Assembly (NCBI RefSeq): GCF_030646165.1
Contig: NZ_JAUTDO010000003.1
Coordinates: 372,001 to 436,000 of the forward strand
Length of the DNA stretch: 64,000 nt
From: Conexibacter sp. CPCC 206217
GTDB taxonomy: Bacteria > Actinomycetota > Thermoleophilia > Solirubrobacterales > Solirubrobacteraceae
Direction: 5' to 3'
Shown here: one piece after another, positions 48,830 through 56,727 of the stretch
How the letters are laid out: the number at the start of each line of letters is the position of its first letter
Position numbering within the stretch: position 1 is the stretch's first letter
The notes under the pieces: model-generated
What the model saw: only the letters and a program-made list of their open reading frames with translations
Told to the model about the DNA's origin: nothing
Database searches by the model: none
Position numbers and translations under genes: made by a program

Positions 48830-49687
48830 TTACAGGACCGGCGGCAGCCTGCCGCCATCGGCCGTCGACTTGACGCCGAAGTGGCCGCGCTCGCCGGCGA
48901 GCGCGAAGACGAGCGCGGCGCGGCCGAGCGGATCGTCGAGGTCGTCGACGCTGGACAGGTCCTGGTCCTTGAACCAGCCGATCTGCGACGGATCGGCGTC
49001 GATCGTCTCGACGCCGACGACCGGCACGTTGTTGACGCGCAGCCCGCGCATCAGGCCGTGCTCGAAGTCCTCGACGACCTTCTCCTCCTCGGGATCGTCG
49101 AATCTGCGCTCGTCGCGCACGATCACGACTGCGTCGGCACCCTCGAGCGTGCCGCTGCCCTGGTCCAGCAGGTCGCCGCGAACGTTCTGCAGCAGCTCGC
49201 CGCCCTGCGTGAACTGTATGCCGATGCGCGTCCCGAACGGATGCACGAGCGACGGCTGCTCGGCCAGCCTCTCGTAGCGCGTGCCTCTCGCGGCCTTGCC
49301 GATCTGCTCGAGGTCGAGCGGCTCCTTGATGACGGAGACCGACGACAGTCTCGCGCCGGAGCCCTGCAGCGCGCTGCGCGTCAGGTCCCACATCTTGTCC
49401 GAGGAGCCGCCCAGTTCGATCAACGCGACTCTCATCCCCTCCAGCCGGCCGTCGACGAGCGCCGGGTAGGCGTCCTCCTCGAAGACGCGCCGCTGCTCGA
49501 GCGTGTCGCGTGCGTCGTCGCGCTCCTGCTGCGCCTCGCGCACGTCCTTGCGCAGCGAGTCGCGCACCTCTCTCTCGGCGCTGGAGACGAGGCCTCTGTC
49601 GCCGACCGCGACGCCGAGCAGCAGCCCGATGACGAGCGCGAGTATGACGGCGACGAGCGAAAGGGCGTGGTAGCGGAAGCTGAGCAT
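48830..49687 (-). CDS. MctB-like protein (copper transporter family, DUF3186)
   Basis: 285 residues. One N-terminal membrane segment (about 8-28) follows MLSFRYHALSLVAV, the family start. A coiled-coil stretch (about 35-70, REVRDSLRKDVREAQQERDD) leads into an extracytoplasmic domain. It is the positional and sequence counterpart of M. tuberculosis Rv1698 (MctB), named for copper homeostasis. Whether it handles copper here is not shown; no Cys- or Met-rich motif is present. It lies between the steA and GT4-like genes. Confidence 0.88.
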   Translation of the reverse strand: MLSFRYHALSLVAVILALVIGLLLGVAVGDRGLVSSAEREVRDSLRKDVREAQQERDDARDTLEQRRVFEEDAYPALVDGRLEGMRVALIELGGSSDKMWDLTRSALQGSGARLSSVSVIKEPLDLEQIGKAARGTRYERLAEQPSLVHPFGTRIGIQFTQGGELLQNVRGDLLDQGSGTLEGADAVVIVRDERRFDDPEEEKVVEDFEHGLMRGLRVNNVPVVGVETIDADPSQIGWFKDQDLSSVDDLDDPLGRAALVFALAGERGHFGVKSTADGGRLPPVL

Positions 49688-49816
49688 GCGGAGACGTGTG
49701 GTGGGTAGGTGTGGCGAGGCGGTCGGCGGGCGCTAGGCGGCGGCCGACCGCGCCGGCGTCGGGGCGGCGGCAGCGCGCGGCGTGGCCGGCGGCATCGGCG
49801 GCGGGGCGGCAGCCAT

Positions 49817-50989
49817 CTAGGCGTCGATCCCCAGCAGCACCTGCAGCTTGAGCCACAGCAGGTCGGCGACGTCGTGCAGCGCCGGGGTCAGCAGGACGAC
49901 GACGATCAGCGCGATCACGCCGGTGCCGGCCAGCAGCAGCACGGGTCCGATGCCCGGCTGCGGCCGGTAGAGGCGACTCACGCCCTTGGCGTCGACGAGG
50001 ATCTCGCCGACGCGCAGGCGCGTCAGGAAAGTCGACGCCATCCCCTGGCGGTTCTTGTCGAGGAACTCGACGAGGTTGAAGTGGGAGCCGACGGAGACGA
50101 TCAGCTCGGCGCCCTTCTCGGACGCGATCAGCATCGCGATGTCCTGGCTGGTGCCGGGCGCCGGGACGATCTTGTAGTCGAGCCCGAGCGACTCGAGGTA
50201 GTTGCGGCCCGGGGCGCGGCCGTCGGAGTAGGCGTGCACGACCAGCTCGGCGCCGGCGCGCAGCGTCGGCTCGGTGGCCGAGTCCATGTCGCCGACGATC
50301 ATGTCGGGCTTGAAGCCCTCCTCGATGATCGCGTCGGCGCCGCCGTCGACGCCGACGAGCACCGGGCGCACGTCGCGGATGTAGGCGCGCAGCGCCTTCA
50401 GGTCGCGCTTGTGGTCGACGCCGCGCACGACGATCAGGACGGGGCGGTCGCGGAAGTCGGTGTCGAAGTGCGGCAGCTCCAGCTTGCCGGAGAGCAGGTC
50501 GCGCTCTTCGATCATGTACTGGACGGTGTTGGCGGCGAACGCCTCCAGCGCGTCGCCGATCTCGCGGCGGCGCTTGTCGGTCAGCGCCTGCACGCGCTCG
50601 GGCTCCTGCCGCTCGCCCTCCGCCATCAGCTCGTCGCGGCGCCAGACCTGACCGCCCCTGAGGACGATCGGGTCGCCGTCGCTCAGACTGCTCATCAGGT
50701 CGGCTCCGGGCGCGTCGATCAGCGCGATGCCTGCCTGCACCAGCAGCAGCGGACCCATGTTCGGGTAGCGGCCGCTGGACGACGGCGAGCAGTTGACGAC
50801 GCCCGCGACGCCGCAGGCAACGAGGTCTTCACCGGAGACGCGATCGAGATCGCGATGATCGATGATCGCGACGTCGCCGGGGCGCAGTCTCTTGACGAGA
50901 TGCTTGGTGCGCTTTCCGATCCGGGCGATGCCGGACACCTCGGTGGTGGCCGCGCCGTTCTTCGACGCGGTAGGGGGGAAAACGGCCAC
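49817..50989 (-). CDS. steA: SteA-like cytokinetic ring protein
   Basis: 390 residues. A thiamin-pyrophosphokinase-like domain (about 190-330) includes LVGVDGGADAIIEEGFKPDM, IVGDMDSATEP and PAPGTSQDIAMLIASEKGA. A membrane segment lies near the C-terminus (LLLAGTGVIALIVVVLLTP). It corresponds to Rv1697/SteA of actinobacteria, which acts in septal cell wall splitting with SteB. The mctB-like neighbour occupies the place of the partner gene. GAGGGG precedes the GTG start. Confidence 0.9.
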   Translation of the reverse strand: MAVFPPTASKNGAATTEVSGIARIGKRTKHLVKRLRPGDVAIIDHRDLDRVSGEDLVACGVAGVVNCSPSSSGRYPNMGPLLLVQAGIALIDAPGADLMSSLSDGDPIVLRGGQVWRRDELMAEGERQEPERVQALTDKRRREIGDALEAFAANTVQYMIEERDLLSGKLELPHFDTDFRDRPVLIVVRGVDHKRDLKALRAYIRDVRPVLVGVDGGADAIIEEGFKPDMIVGDMDSATEPTLRAGAELVVHAYSDGRAPGRNYLESLGLDYKIVPAPGTSQDIAMLIASEKGAELIVSVGSHFNLVEFLDKNRQGMASTFLTRLRVGEILVDAKGVSRLYRPQPGIGPVLLLAGTGVIALIVVVLLTPALHDVADLLWLKLQVLLGIDA

Positions 50990-51068
50990 GGTTGACCCCT
51001 CAGTCTAATGATGGCGCCCGACATCGCCCTAACCGGATTCCGGAATGCCGAAACGCTTCTGACGTTTG

Positions 51069-52739
51069 TCAGGCGGCCTTCAAGAGTTCTCTTGCGTGTT
51101 TCCGCGCCGCTCTGTCGGTCTCGTCCGCGCCCAGCATCCGCACCAGCTCGCCGACGACGCCGTCTCTGCGCAGGTCCGTGATCGTCGTGACAGCAGTGGA
51201 GGCCGTCCCGTCCTTCTCGATCCGGAAGTGGCGCTGGGCGTGGGCCGCGACCTGCGGCAGATGGGTGATGCAGAGCACCTGGCGGCCCTCAGCCAGCGCG
51301 CGCAGCTGCGAGCCGACCGCCCGCGCGGTGTGACCGCCGATGCCGGCGTCGATCTCGTCGAAGACGAGCAGGCCGGCGCCGTCCTCGACGTCGGCGTTCG
51401 CGACGCCGAGCAGCGCCAGCATCACGCGCGACGTCTCGCCGCCGGACGCCACGTCGCGCAGAGGACCGGCCGGCACGCCGGGGTTGGCGGCGATCAGCAG
51501 CTCGACCGTGTCGCCGCCGCTCGCGGTCGGCTCCTCGCGCTCCGACAGCGCGACCTCGAACGTCGCGCCCGCCATCGCCAGCTCCGCGAGCCGCGCGCGC
51601 ACCGCCTCCGCCAGGCCGGGCGCCGCCTCCGCGCGCGCCGCGCGCAGCTCCACCGCGACCGCCTGCAGCCGCTCCCTCGCCTCCGCCAGCTCCGCCCGCG
51701 TCTGCTCCAGCGCCGCCTCCGCGCCGGTCAGCTCGTCGCGCCGCGCGCGGCACTGCTCCGCGTGGGCGAGCACCGCCGCGATCGTGCCGCCGTGCTTGCG
51801 CTCCAGCCGCTGGAGCGCCGTCAACCGCTCCTCGACCTCGTCGAGCCGGCCGGGCTCCCCCTCGACGCCCTGCTCGTAGCCGCGCAGCTCCGTCGCGAGG
51901 TCGTCAGCCTCCAACACGAGCGCGCGGTATCGCTCGATCAGCGGCTCCAGCTCCGGATCGACCCCGGCCATCGCGTCGAGCGCGCCCGCAGCTGCCGCCA
52001 GCAGCGCGCTGGCGCCGCTCTCACCGCTGTCGGGCATGATCGCCTCCGCTCCCGCAAGGGCGGCCCCGCGCAGCCCCTCGAGGTGCCGCAGCCGCGCCGC
52101 CTCGCGCTCCAGCTCGGTCTGCTCCGCCGCGCTCGGATCGACCTCCTCGATCTCGCGCAGCTCGAACTCGAGCAGGTCCAGCTCGCGCTCGCGCGCGCCG
52201 CCAATCGCCCCCAGCTCCTGCGCCCGCCGTGTCAACGTGCGCAGCTCCGCATGAGCGGCAGCCGCCTGCGCGCGCCGCTCGCGCTGCTGCGGGCCGCAGA
52301 ACGAGTCGACGATCTCTAGCTGCGCAGAGGCGAGCATCAGCTTGCGGTGCTCGTGCTGGCCGTAGAAGGCGAGCAGCTCGCCGCCCAGCTCGCGCAGGTC
52401 CGCGACCGTCGCGGAGCGGCCGTTGAGGTAGGCGCGCGTGCGCCCGTCCGGCCAGACGCGCCGTGCCAGCACCAGCTCGTCGGCGTCGTCGGGCAGCCGT
52501 TCCCCGAGCTGCTCGCGCAATCGCTGCGGGAAGTCGAAGACGCCCTCGACGTACGCCTCCGAGGCGCCCGGGCGGACGATCCCGCTGCGCGCCTTGCCAC
52601 CCAGCAGCAGGTCGAGCGCGTGCGCCAGCATCGTCTTGCCGGCGCCCGTCTCGCCCGTCAGCACGTTGAGCCCGGGCCCGAGGCGCAGCTCGGCCCGCTC
52701 GATCAGGAGAAGATTCTCGACACGCAGCTCGTGAAGCAT
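51069..52739 (-). CDS. recN: DNA repair protein RecN
   Basis: 556 residues, SMC-like. Walker A GETGAGKTML near residue 30, a central coiled coil with short hinge (about 150-370), then the C-terminal ATPase half with LRDVASGGETSRVMLALLG and Walker B LLVFDEIDAGIGG, and the final CITHLPQVAAHAQRHFRIEK. It acts in double-strand break repair. It lies between nadK and steA as in mycobacteria. A 92-base spacer separates it from nadK. Confidence 0.96.
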   Translation of the reverse strand: MLHELRVENLLLIERAELRLGPGLNVLTGETGAGKTMLAHALDLLLGGKARSGIVRPGASEAYVEGVFDFPQRLREQLGERLPDDADELVLARRVWPDGRTRAYLNGRSATVADLRELGGELLAFYGQHEHRKLMLASAQLEIVDSFCGPQQRERRAQAAAAHAELRTLTRRAQELGAIGGARERELDLLEFELREIEEVDPSAAEQTELEREAARLRHLEGLRGAALAGAEAIMPDSGESGASALLAAAAGALDAMAGVDPELEPLIERYRALVLEADDLATELRGYEQGVEGEPGRLDEVEERLTALQRLERKHGGTIAAVLAHAEQCRARRDELTGAEAALEQTRAELAEARERLQAVAVELRAARAEAAPGLAEAVRARLAELAMAGATFEVALSEREEPTASGGDTVELLIAANPGVPAGPLRDVASGGETSRVMLALLGVANADVEDGAGLLVFDEIDAGIGGHTARAVGSQLRALAEGRQVLCITHLPQVAAHAQRHFRIEKDGTASTAVTTITDLRRDGVVGELVRMLGADETDRAARKHARELLKAA

Positions 52740-52831
52740 GCGCGCAAGTCCATCACCTTCGCCGGACGGAAAAGCGAACAGAGGTTCGCATGCGAGCAGG
52801 GCTGCACGCGAACACCCGTGCGAATCCCCGC

Positions 52832-53698
52832 CTAGGCCCCCCGGGCGAGCCGCCCGAACTTCTCGCGCAGGCGGTGGTAGAAGCTCGCGTCGTGTGCCTG
52901 CGCGAGCGTGCCGACGTCGTGTCTGAAGCGCGCCGACAGCGCGCCGCCCGGCAGCAGCTCGCAGATCGGCCGCCCGTCGATCGAGACGTCGACCGGTTCC
53001 TCGCGCGAGCGGTTGCGGATCGTGATCGGGTCGGCCGGCGCGACCACGAGCGCGCGCGCCGTCAGCGAGTGCGGCGCGATGTAGGAGACCGCGAGCCCCT
53101 CCACGCCCCACGCCATCACGGGTCCGCCGTTGGCGAGGTTGTAGCCGGTCGAGCCGGCGGGCGTGGCGACCACGAGGCCGTCGCAGCGCACGCGGCCGAC
53201 CTCCTCGTCGCCGACCTCGACCGCCAGGTCCGCGACGCGCAGGCCCTGCTGGCGGTGAAACGAGACGTCGTTCATCGCGAGCCACTCGCCGCCGCCGCTC
53301 TGCGCCTCGATGCCCGGCAGCGAGAGCATCTCGAAGTTGCCGTCGAACGCCATCTTCAGCCCGACGCCGACGTCGTGGTCGGGGTCGACGGTCGCGAGGA
53401 AGCCGACCTCGCCGAAGTTGACGCCGAAGACCGGGACGCCCGTCCGCGCATAGCAGCGCAGCCCGTGCAGGATCGTGCCGTCGCCGCCCAGCACGACGCA
53501 GAGGTCGGCGTCCGGCGCCGGCGGCGCGTCGACCTCGATCCCCGGCTCCGCCTTGAGGCCGTGCTTGATCGTCTCCTCCGGTGAGAAGCGCAGCGTGTAG
53601 CCGGCCGCGCGAGCGGCCGCGACCAGCTCGCCGAGCGCCGCGCTCGTCTCCGTCGGGCGGCGGTGGGTGAAGACCGTCGCAACCCTGCGCTCACTCAT
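52832..53698 (-). CDS. nadK: NAD kinase
   Basis: 288 residues. The kinase motif GGDGT is at 71-75; then FGVNFGEVGFLATVD, MNDVSFHRQ, and the second conserved Gly-rich region VVATPAGSTGYNLANGGPV. It phosphorylates NAD to NADP. The start overlaps tlyA by eight bases; the tlyA-nadK-recN order equals Rv1694-Rv1696. Confidence 0.96.
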   Translation of the reverse strand: MSERRVATVFTHRRPTETSAALGELVAAARAAGYTLRFSPEETIKHGLKAEPGIEVDAPPAPDADLCVVLGGDGTILHGLRCYARTGVPVFGVNFGEVGFLATVDPDHDVGVGLKMAFDGNFEMLSLPGIEAQSGGGEWLAMNDVSFHRQQGLRVADLAVEVGDEEVGRVRCDGLVVATPAGSTGYNLANGGPVMAWGVEGLAVSYIAPHSLTARALVVAPADPITIRNRSREEPVDVSIDGRPICELLPGGALSARFRHDVGTLAQAHDASFYHRLREKFGRLARGA

Positions 53699-54488
53699 GT
53701 GGCTCGACCTCCAGGGCCGCAGACTCCAGATCGTCGAGCGCGCCCGCGCGGCCGCCCTCGGCCAGTCGCACGAACGTCTCCCGGTTGCCCTTCGGGCCAG
53801 GCAGGCCAGAGGATACGAAGCCGAGCACCGCGGCGCCGAGCTGCTGCGCCGCGGCGGCGACCGCGACGAGCGCCGCGCGGCGGTCGGCCGGGTCGTGCAC
53901 GACGCCCTTGCCGACCTTCTCGCGACCGACCTCGAACTGCGGCTTGATCATCGCGAGGCCGTCGTAGCGCTCCGCCAGCGTCGCCAGGACGGCCGGCAGG
54001 ACCTTCGTCAGGGAGATGAACGAGACGTCGGCGACGAACAGGTCCGGCGCGTACGGGAGCTGCTCGCGCGTGAGCGCGCGGGCGTTGCGGCGCTCCATCA
54101 CGGTCACGCGCTCGTCGGTGCGGACCTGCCAATGCAGTTCGCCGTAGGCGACGTCGAGCGCGACGACGTGGACGGCGCCGCGCTGCAGCAGGCAGTCGGT
54201 GAAGCCGCCGGTCGAGGCGCCGACGTCGAGCGCATGGCGTCCGCTGACGTCGAGTCCGACCGCGTCGAGCGCGTTCGCGAGCTTTCTGCCGCCGCGCGAG
54301 ACGAACGCCGGCGCGGCGTCGACGTCCAGCTCGACGTCGTCGGCCACCATCTGGCCGGGCTTCAGCGCACGTCTGCGGTCGGCGCCGATCAGCACCTCGC
54401 CCGCCAGCACGGACGCGGCCGCGCGCGAGCGAGAGGCGAAGACGCCTCGCTCCGCGAGCAGCGTGTCGAGTCGCATCTTCGTCGTCAC
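53691..54488 (-). CDS. tlyA: TlyA family 2'-O-ribose RNA methyltransferase
   Basis: 265 residues from GTG 54488. An S4 RNA-binding domain (1-65, LDTLLAERGVFASRSRAAAS) precedes an FtsJ/RrmJ-type methyltransferase domain with the SAM motif DVGASTGGFTDCLLQRGA. The catalytic tetrad is spread over GRKL, DVSF, KPQFE. Mycobacterial TlyA methylates 16S and 23S rRNA and its loss gives capreomycin resistance. The GTG start gives the same N-terminal length as the M. tuberculosis protein and has a -10 box nine bases upstream; ATG 54476 is the alternative. Confidence 0.92.
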   Translation of the reverse strand: MTTKMRLDTLLAERGVFASRSRAAASVLAGEVLIGADRRRALKPGQMVADDVELDVDAAPAFVSRGGRKLANALDAVGLDVSGRHALDVGASTGGFTDCLLQRGAVHVVALDVAYGELHWQVRTDERVTVMERRNARALTREQLPYAPDLFVADVSFISLTKVLPAVLATLAERYDGLAMIKPQFEVGREKVGKGVVHDPADRRAALVAVAAAAQQLGAAVLGFVSSGLPGPKGNRETFVRLAEGGRAGALDDLESAALEVEPHE

Positions 54489-54497
54489 CGCGCAGAC

Positions 54498-54503
54498 ACG
54501 GTA
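54498..54503 (-). promoter_or_regulatory. -10 box of the tlyA block
   Basis: TACCGT on the minus strand lies nine bases before GTG 54488, at the head of the 12-gene minus-strand block. Confidence 0.4.
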
Positions 54504-54588
54504 CCGGCACGGGCGCCCGTTGCCACCTGCAGCCCCTCGAAAGCACGCCGCGACGACCAGATAGACGCCAACGTGCATGTGAGGAGAT

Positions 54589-54619
54589 TCACACAACGGT
54601 CTCGTGCGAAGTCACACAA
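54589..54619 (+). repeat. TCACACAA direct repeat
   Basis: TCACACAA occurs at 54589-54596 and 54612-54619, 23 bases (two helical turns) apart, directly before the small membrane protein gene at 54627. Candidate regulator-binding pair. Confidence 0.4.
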
Positions 54620-54626
54620 TCGCTGC

Positions 54627-54971
54627 ATGATGACGGCGCTTCGACCACTTCCACTCTCGCTCCACGGAGCCGTCGAGTTGCTGTTCGGGGTGCTCGCCCT
54701 GATCGCGCCCTTCGCATTCGGCTTCACCGCCGCCGGGACCGTCCTGGCCGGACTGATCGGCGTGCTCGCGATCGGCCTCGCGCTCGATGCGACGAGCCCC
54801 CGCGACGTGATCGCCCACCGCGCGTTCGACCACGGGCTGGCGTTCGGCGCGGTCCTCGTCGCGCTCGCACTGGCGATCGCCGGCGACGGCGCCGCGGCGC
54901 TGGTGCTCGGCGGCCTCGGGCTCGCGCAGCTGACGCTCAGCGCGGGCACGCGCTACACCGTCCGGGGTTGA
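54627..54971 (+). CDS. Small membrane protein, SPW/DUF-like
   Basis: 114 residues, four hydrophobic segments: LFGVLALIAPFAFGFTAAG, VLAGLIGVLAIGLALDA, GLAFGAVLVALALAIAGDG and a last short one. The pattern resembles small actinobacterial membrane proteins with a repeated LHG..E...G..L...P segment. Function unknown. Two ATGs in frame (54627, 54630) follow the direct repeat. It is divergent from tlyA. Confidence 0.7.
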   Translation: MMTALRPLPLSLHGAVELLFGVLALIAPFAFGFTAAGTVLAGLIGVLAIGLALDATSPRDVIAHRAFDHGLAFGAVLVALALAIAGDGAAALVLGGLGLAQLTLSAGTRYTVRG

Positions 54972-55137
54972 CCGCGGGGTTCTCGCGGCGCGCCGCGGCG
55001 CGGCGCGGCCGCGCGCAGCGTCGCGTAGAAGATTCGTCCGTGTTGGGACGAATCGCATCGCACAGCTTCCAAGCCGCGCCGATCAAAGGGAGGGTCGCAC
55101 CGATCCCGTCCATCGTCCCCTCCCCTTCAGGCGTGTC

Positions 55138-56553
55138 ATGTCCAAGACCCCCCTTCGTCTCGTCCTGCTTGCGCTGCTCGCACTGCTGCTGATCCCGGCG
55201 GCGGCATCCGCGGCCGGCACGATCCGTCTCACCTCCGACCACTTCAGCGTCAACGAAGGTGACGGCAACGCCGTCATCACGATCGTCCGCGACGACGTCC
55301 GCGAACGTGGCGAGATCCGCTACGACGCCTACTACGACCGCAGCGCGGAGGCCAACCAGGACTGGAAGCCGGTCCAGGGCACGATCAGAATCGATCCGGG
55401 CGTCGCCGAGGCCTCCTTCACGATCCCGATCATCGACGACACGATCGTCGAGGGTCCCGAGACCGTCAAGGTCGGCATCTACGGGCCCTACAACGCCAAG
55501 CTCGGCGAGCCCAACCGCGCGATCCTGACGATCGTCGACAACGACGCGATCGGGACGCCCGACCTGCGCGACGACGCCAACCCGCTCGCGCTCCCGGTCG
55601 CGCCGACCAACGGCAACCCGCTCTTCGGCGCGCGCTTCTTCGTCGACACCAAGTGGAACCTCGCCCGCGTCGCGATGCAGAAGTACCGCCGCGCGAAGGG
55701 CGTCCAGCAGCTCAGAGTGATCGCCGACCAGCCGGAGACGAAGCGCTTCGGCACCTGGACGAAGGCGCCGCGGCACGAGGTCGCGACGCTGCTGCAGCGT
55801 GTCCAGACCGAGGATCCGGGTGCCGTCCCGCTGCTGGCCACCTACCGCCTCAAGCACCTGCAGTGCGGTGGCGTGGCCGACTCGCCGGCCGACGTCGCCG
55901 CGTACAAGCGCTGGTACGACGAGTTCGCGCTCGGGATCGGCAACCAGCCCGTCGTCCTCTTCTACGAGATCGACGCGCTGATCACGATGAAGTGCCTCTC
56001 CGGCCCGGGCCGCGCGCGCCGCATCGAGGAGGTCAAGTACGCGATCGACGTGCTGTCGAAGCTGCCGCGCGCGGTCGTCTACGTCGACGCCGGCAGCGGT
56101 CTCGCGCACGGCGCGCCCTACATAGCGGCGAAGCTGCGCCAGGTCGGCGTCAACAAGATCCAGGGCTTCTTCACCAACGCGACGCACCAGGACAGAACGC
56201 TGAAGGAGATCAAGTACGCGCGTGACCTCGTCAAGCGCACGGGCGGCACCGCCCACTACGTGATCAACACGTCCGGCAACGGCAGGGGCCCGCTGGTCCC
56301 GAAGGACCGCGTCAGGGACGGCAACTCGTTCCGCTGCAACGCGCCCGGCCGCGGCCTCGGCCCCAAGCCGACGTCGAACGTGCCGGCGAAGTACCGCGGG
56401 CTCGACGGCCTCTTCTGGATCGGCAACCCCGGCCGCTCCGCCGGCCCCTGCGCGCAGGAGCTGTACCCGGGCCAGACGATCCCCGCGACCGGCACCTTCT
56501 GGCTGCAGTACGCGCTCTCGCTGATCAAGAACGCCGACTTCCGCATCACCTGA
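55138..56553 (+). CDS. Secreted Calx-beta + GH6-like protein (first of pair)
   Basis: 471 residues. Signal peptide (1-25). A single Calx-beta domain follows (about 26-137: FSVNEGDGNAVITIVRD, IIDDTIVEGPETVKVGIYG, ILTIVDNDA). Residues 150-470 follow glycosyl hydrolase family 6: DQPETKRFGTW, GIGNQPVVLFYEIDAL, AVVYVDAG, HYVINTSGNGRGPL, LGPKPTSN, GLDGLFWIGNPGRSAG. Cysteines 243, 286, 400 and 438 fit the two GH6 disulfides. Asp 279 in EIDAL aligns with the proton donor (Asp 221 of T. reesei Cel6A). The RDC Asp (175) is Gln 242 here, and the D of the ESDG motif (401) is Ala 435. Normal cellulase activity is therefore doubtful; a glycan-binding or altered-specificity role is possible. Confidence 0.85.
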   Translation: MSKTPLRLVLLALLALLLIPAAASAAGTIRLTSDHFSVNEGDGNAVITIVRDDVRERGEIRYDAYYDRSAEANQDWKPVQGTIRIDPGVAEASFTIPIIDDTIVEGPETVKVGIYGPYNAKLGEPNRAILTIVDNDAIGTPDLRDDANPLALPVAPTNGNPLFGARFFVDTKWNLARVAMQKYRRAKGVQQLRVIADQPETKRFGTWTKAPRHEVATLLQRVQTEDPGAVPLLATYRLKHLQCGGVADSPADVAAYKRWYDEFALGIGNQPVVLFYEIDALITMKCLSGPGRARRIEEVKYAIDVLSKLPRAVVYVDAGSGLAHGAPYIAAKLRQVGVNKIQGFFTNATHQDRTLKEIKYARDLVKRTGGTAHYVINTSGNGRGPLVPKDRVRDGNSFRCNAPGRGLGPKPTSNVPAKYRGLDGLFWIGNPGRSAGPCAQELYPGQTIPATGTFWLQYALSLIKNADFRIT

Positions 56554-56614
56554 TCCGGAATTCGCGGACCCAGGTCCGCCGTTCGTCCGCTCCAAGGCTC
56601 CAATAGCTCACCAA

Positions 56615-56646
56615 ACCGCCCCATCGCTGACCAGCGGTGGGGCGGT
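56615..56646 (+). terminator. Hairpin between the two GH6-like genes
   Basis: ACCGCCCCATCGCT pairs with AGCGGTGGGGCGGT (14 pairs, one G-T) around the loop GACC, 62 bases after the first gene. No T-run. It suggests that the two paralogues are transcribed separately. Confidence 0.65.
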
Positions 56647-56727
56647 CGGCGTTCATGCCCTATTGAAGCCCTTGGCGGCGGGTAGTTTCGAGAGAGCTAA
56701 AACCGACGCCTGGGAGGCCGTCGACCG

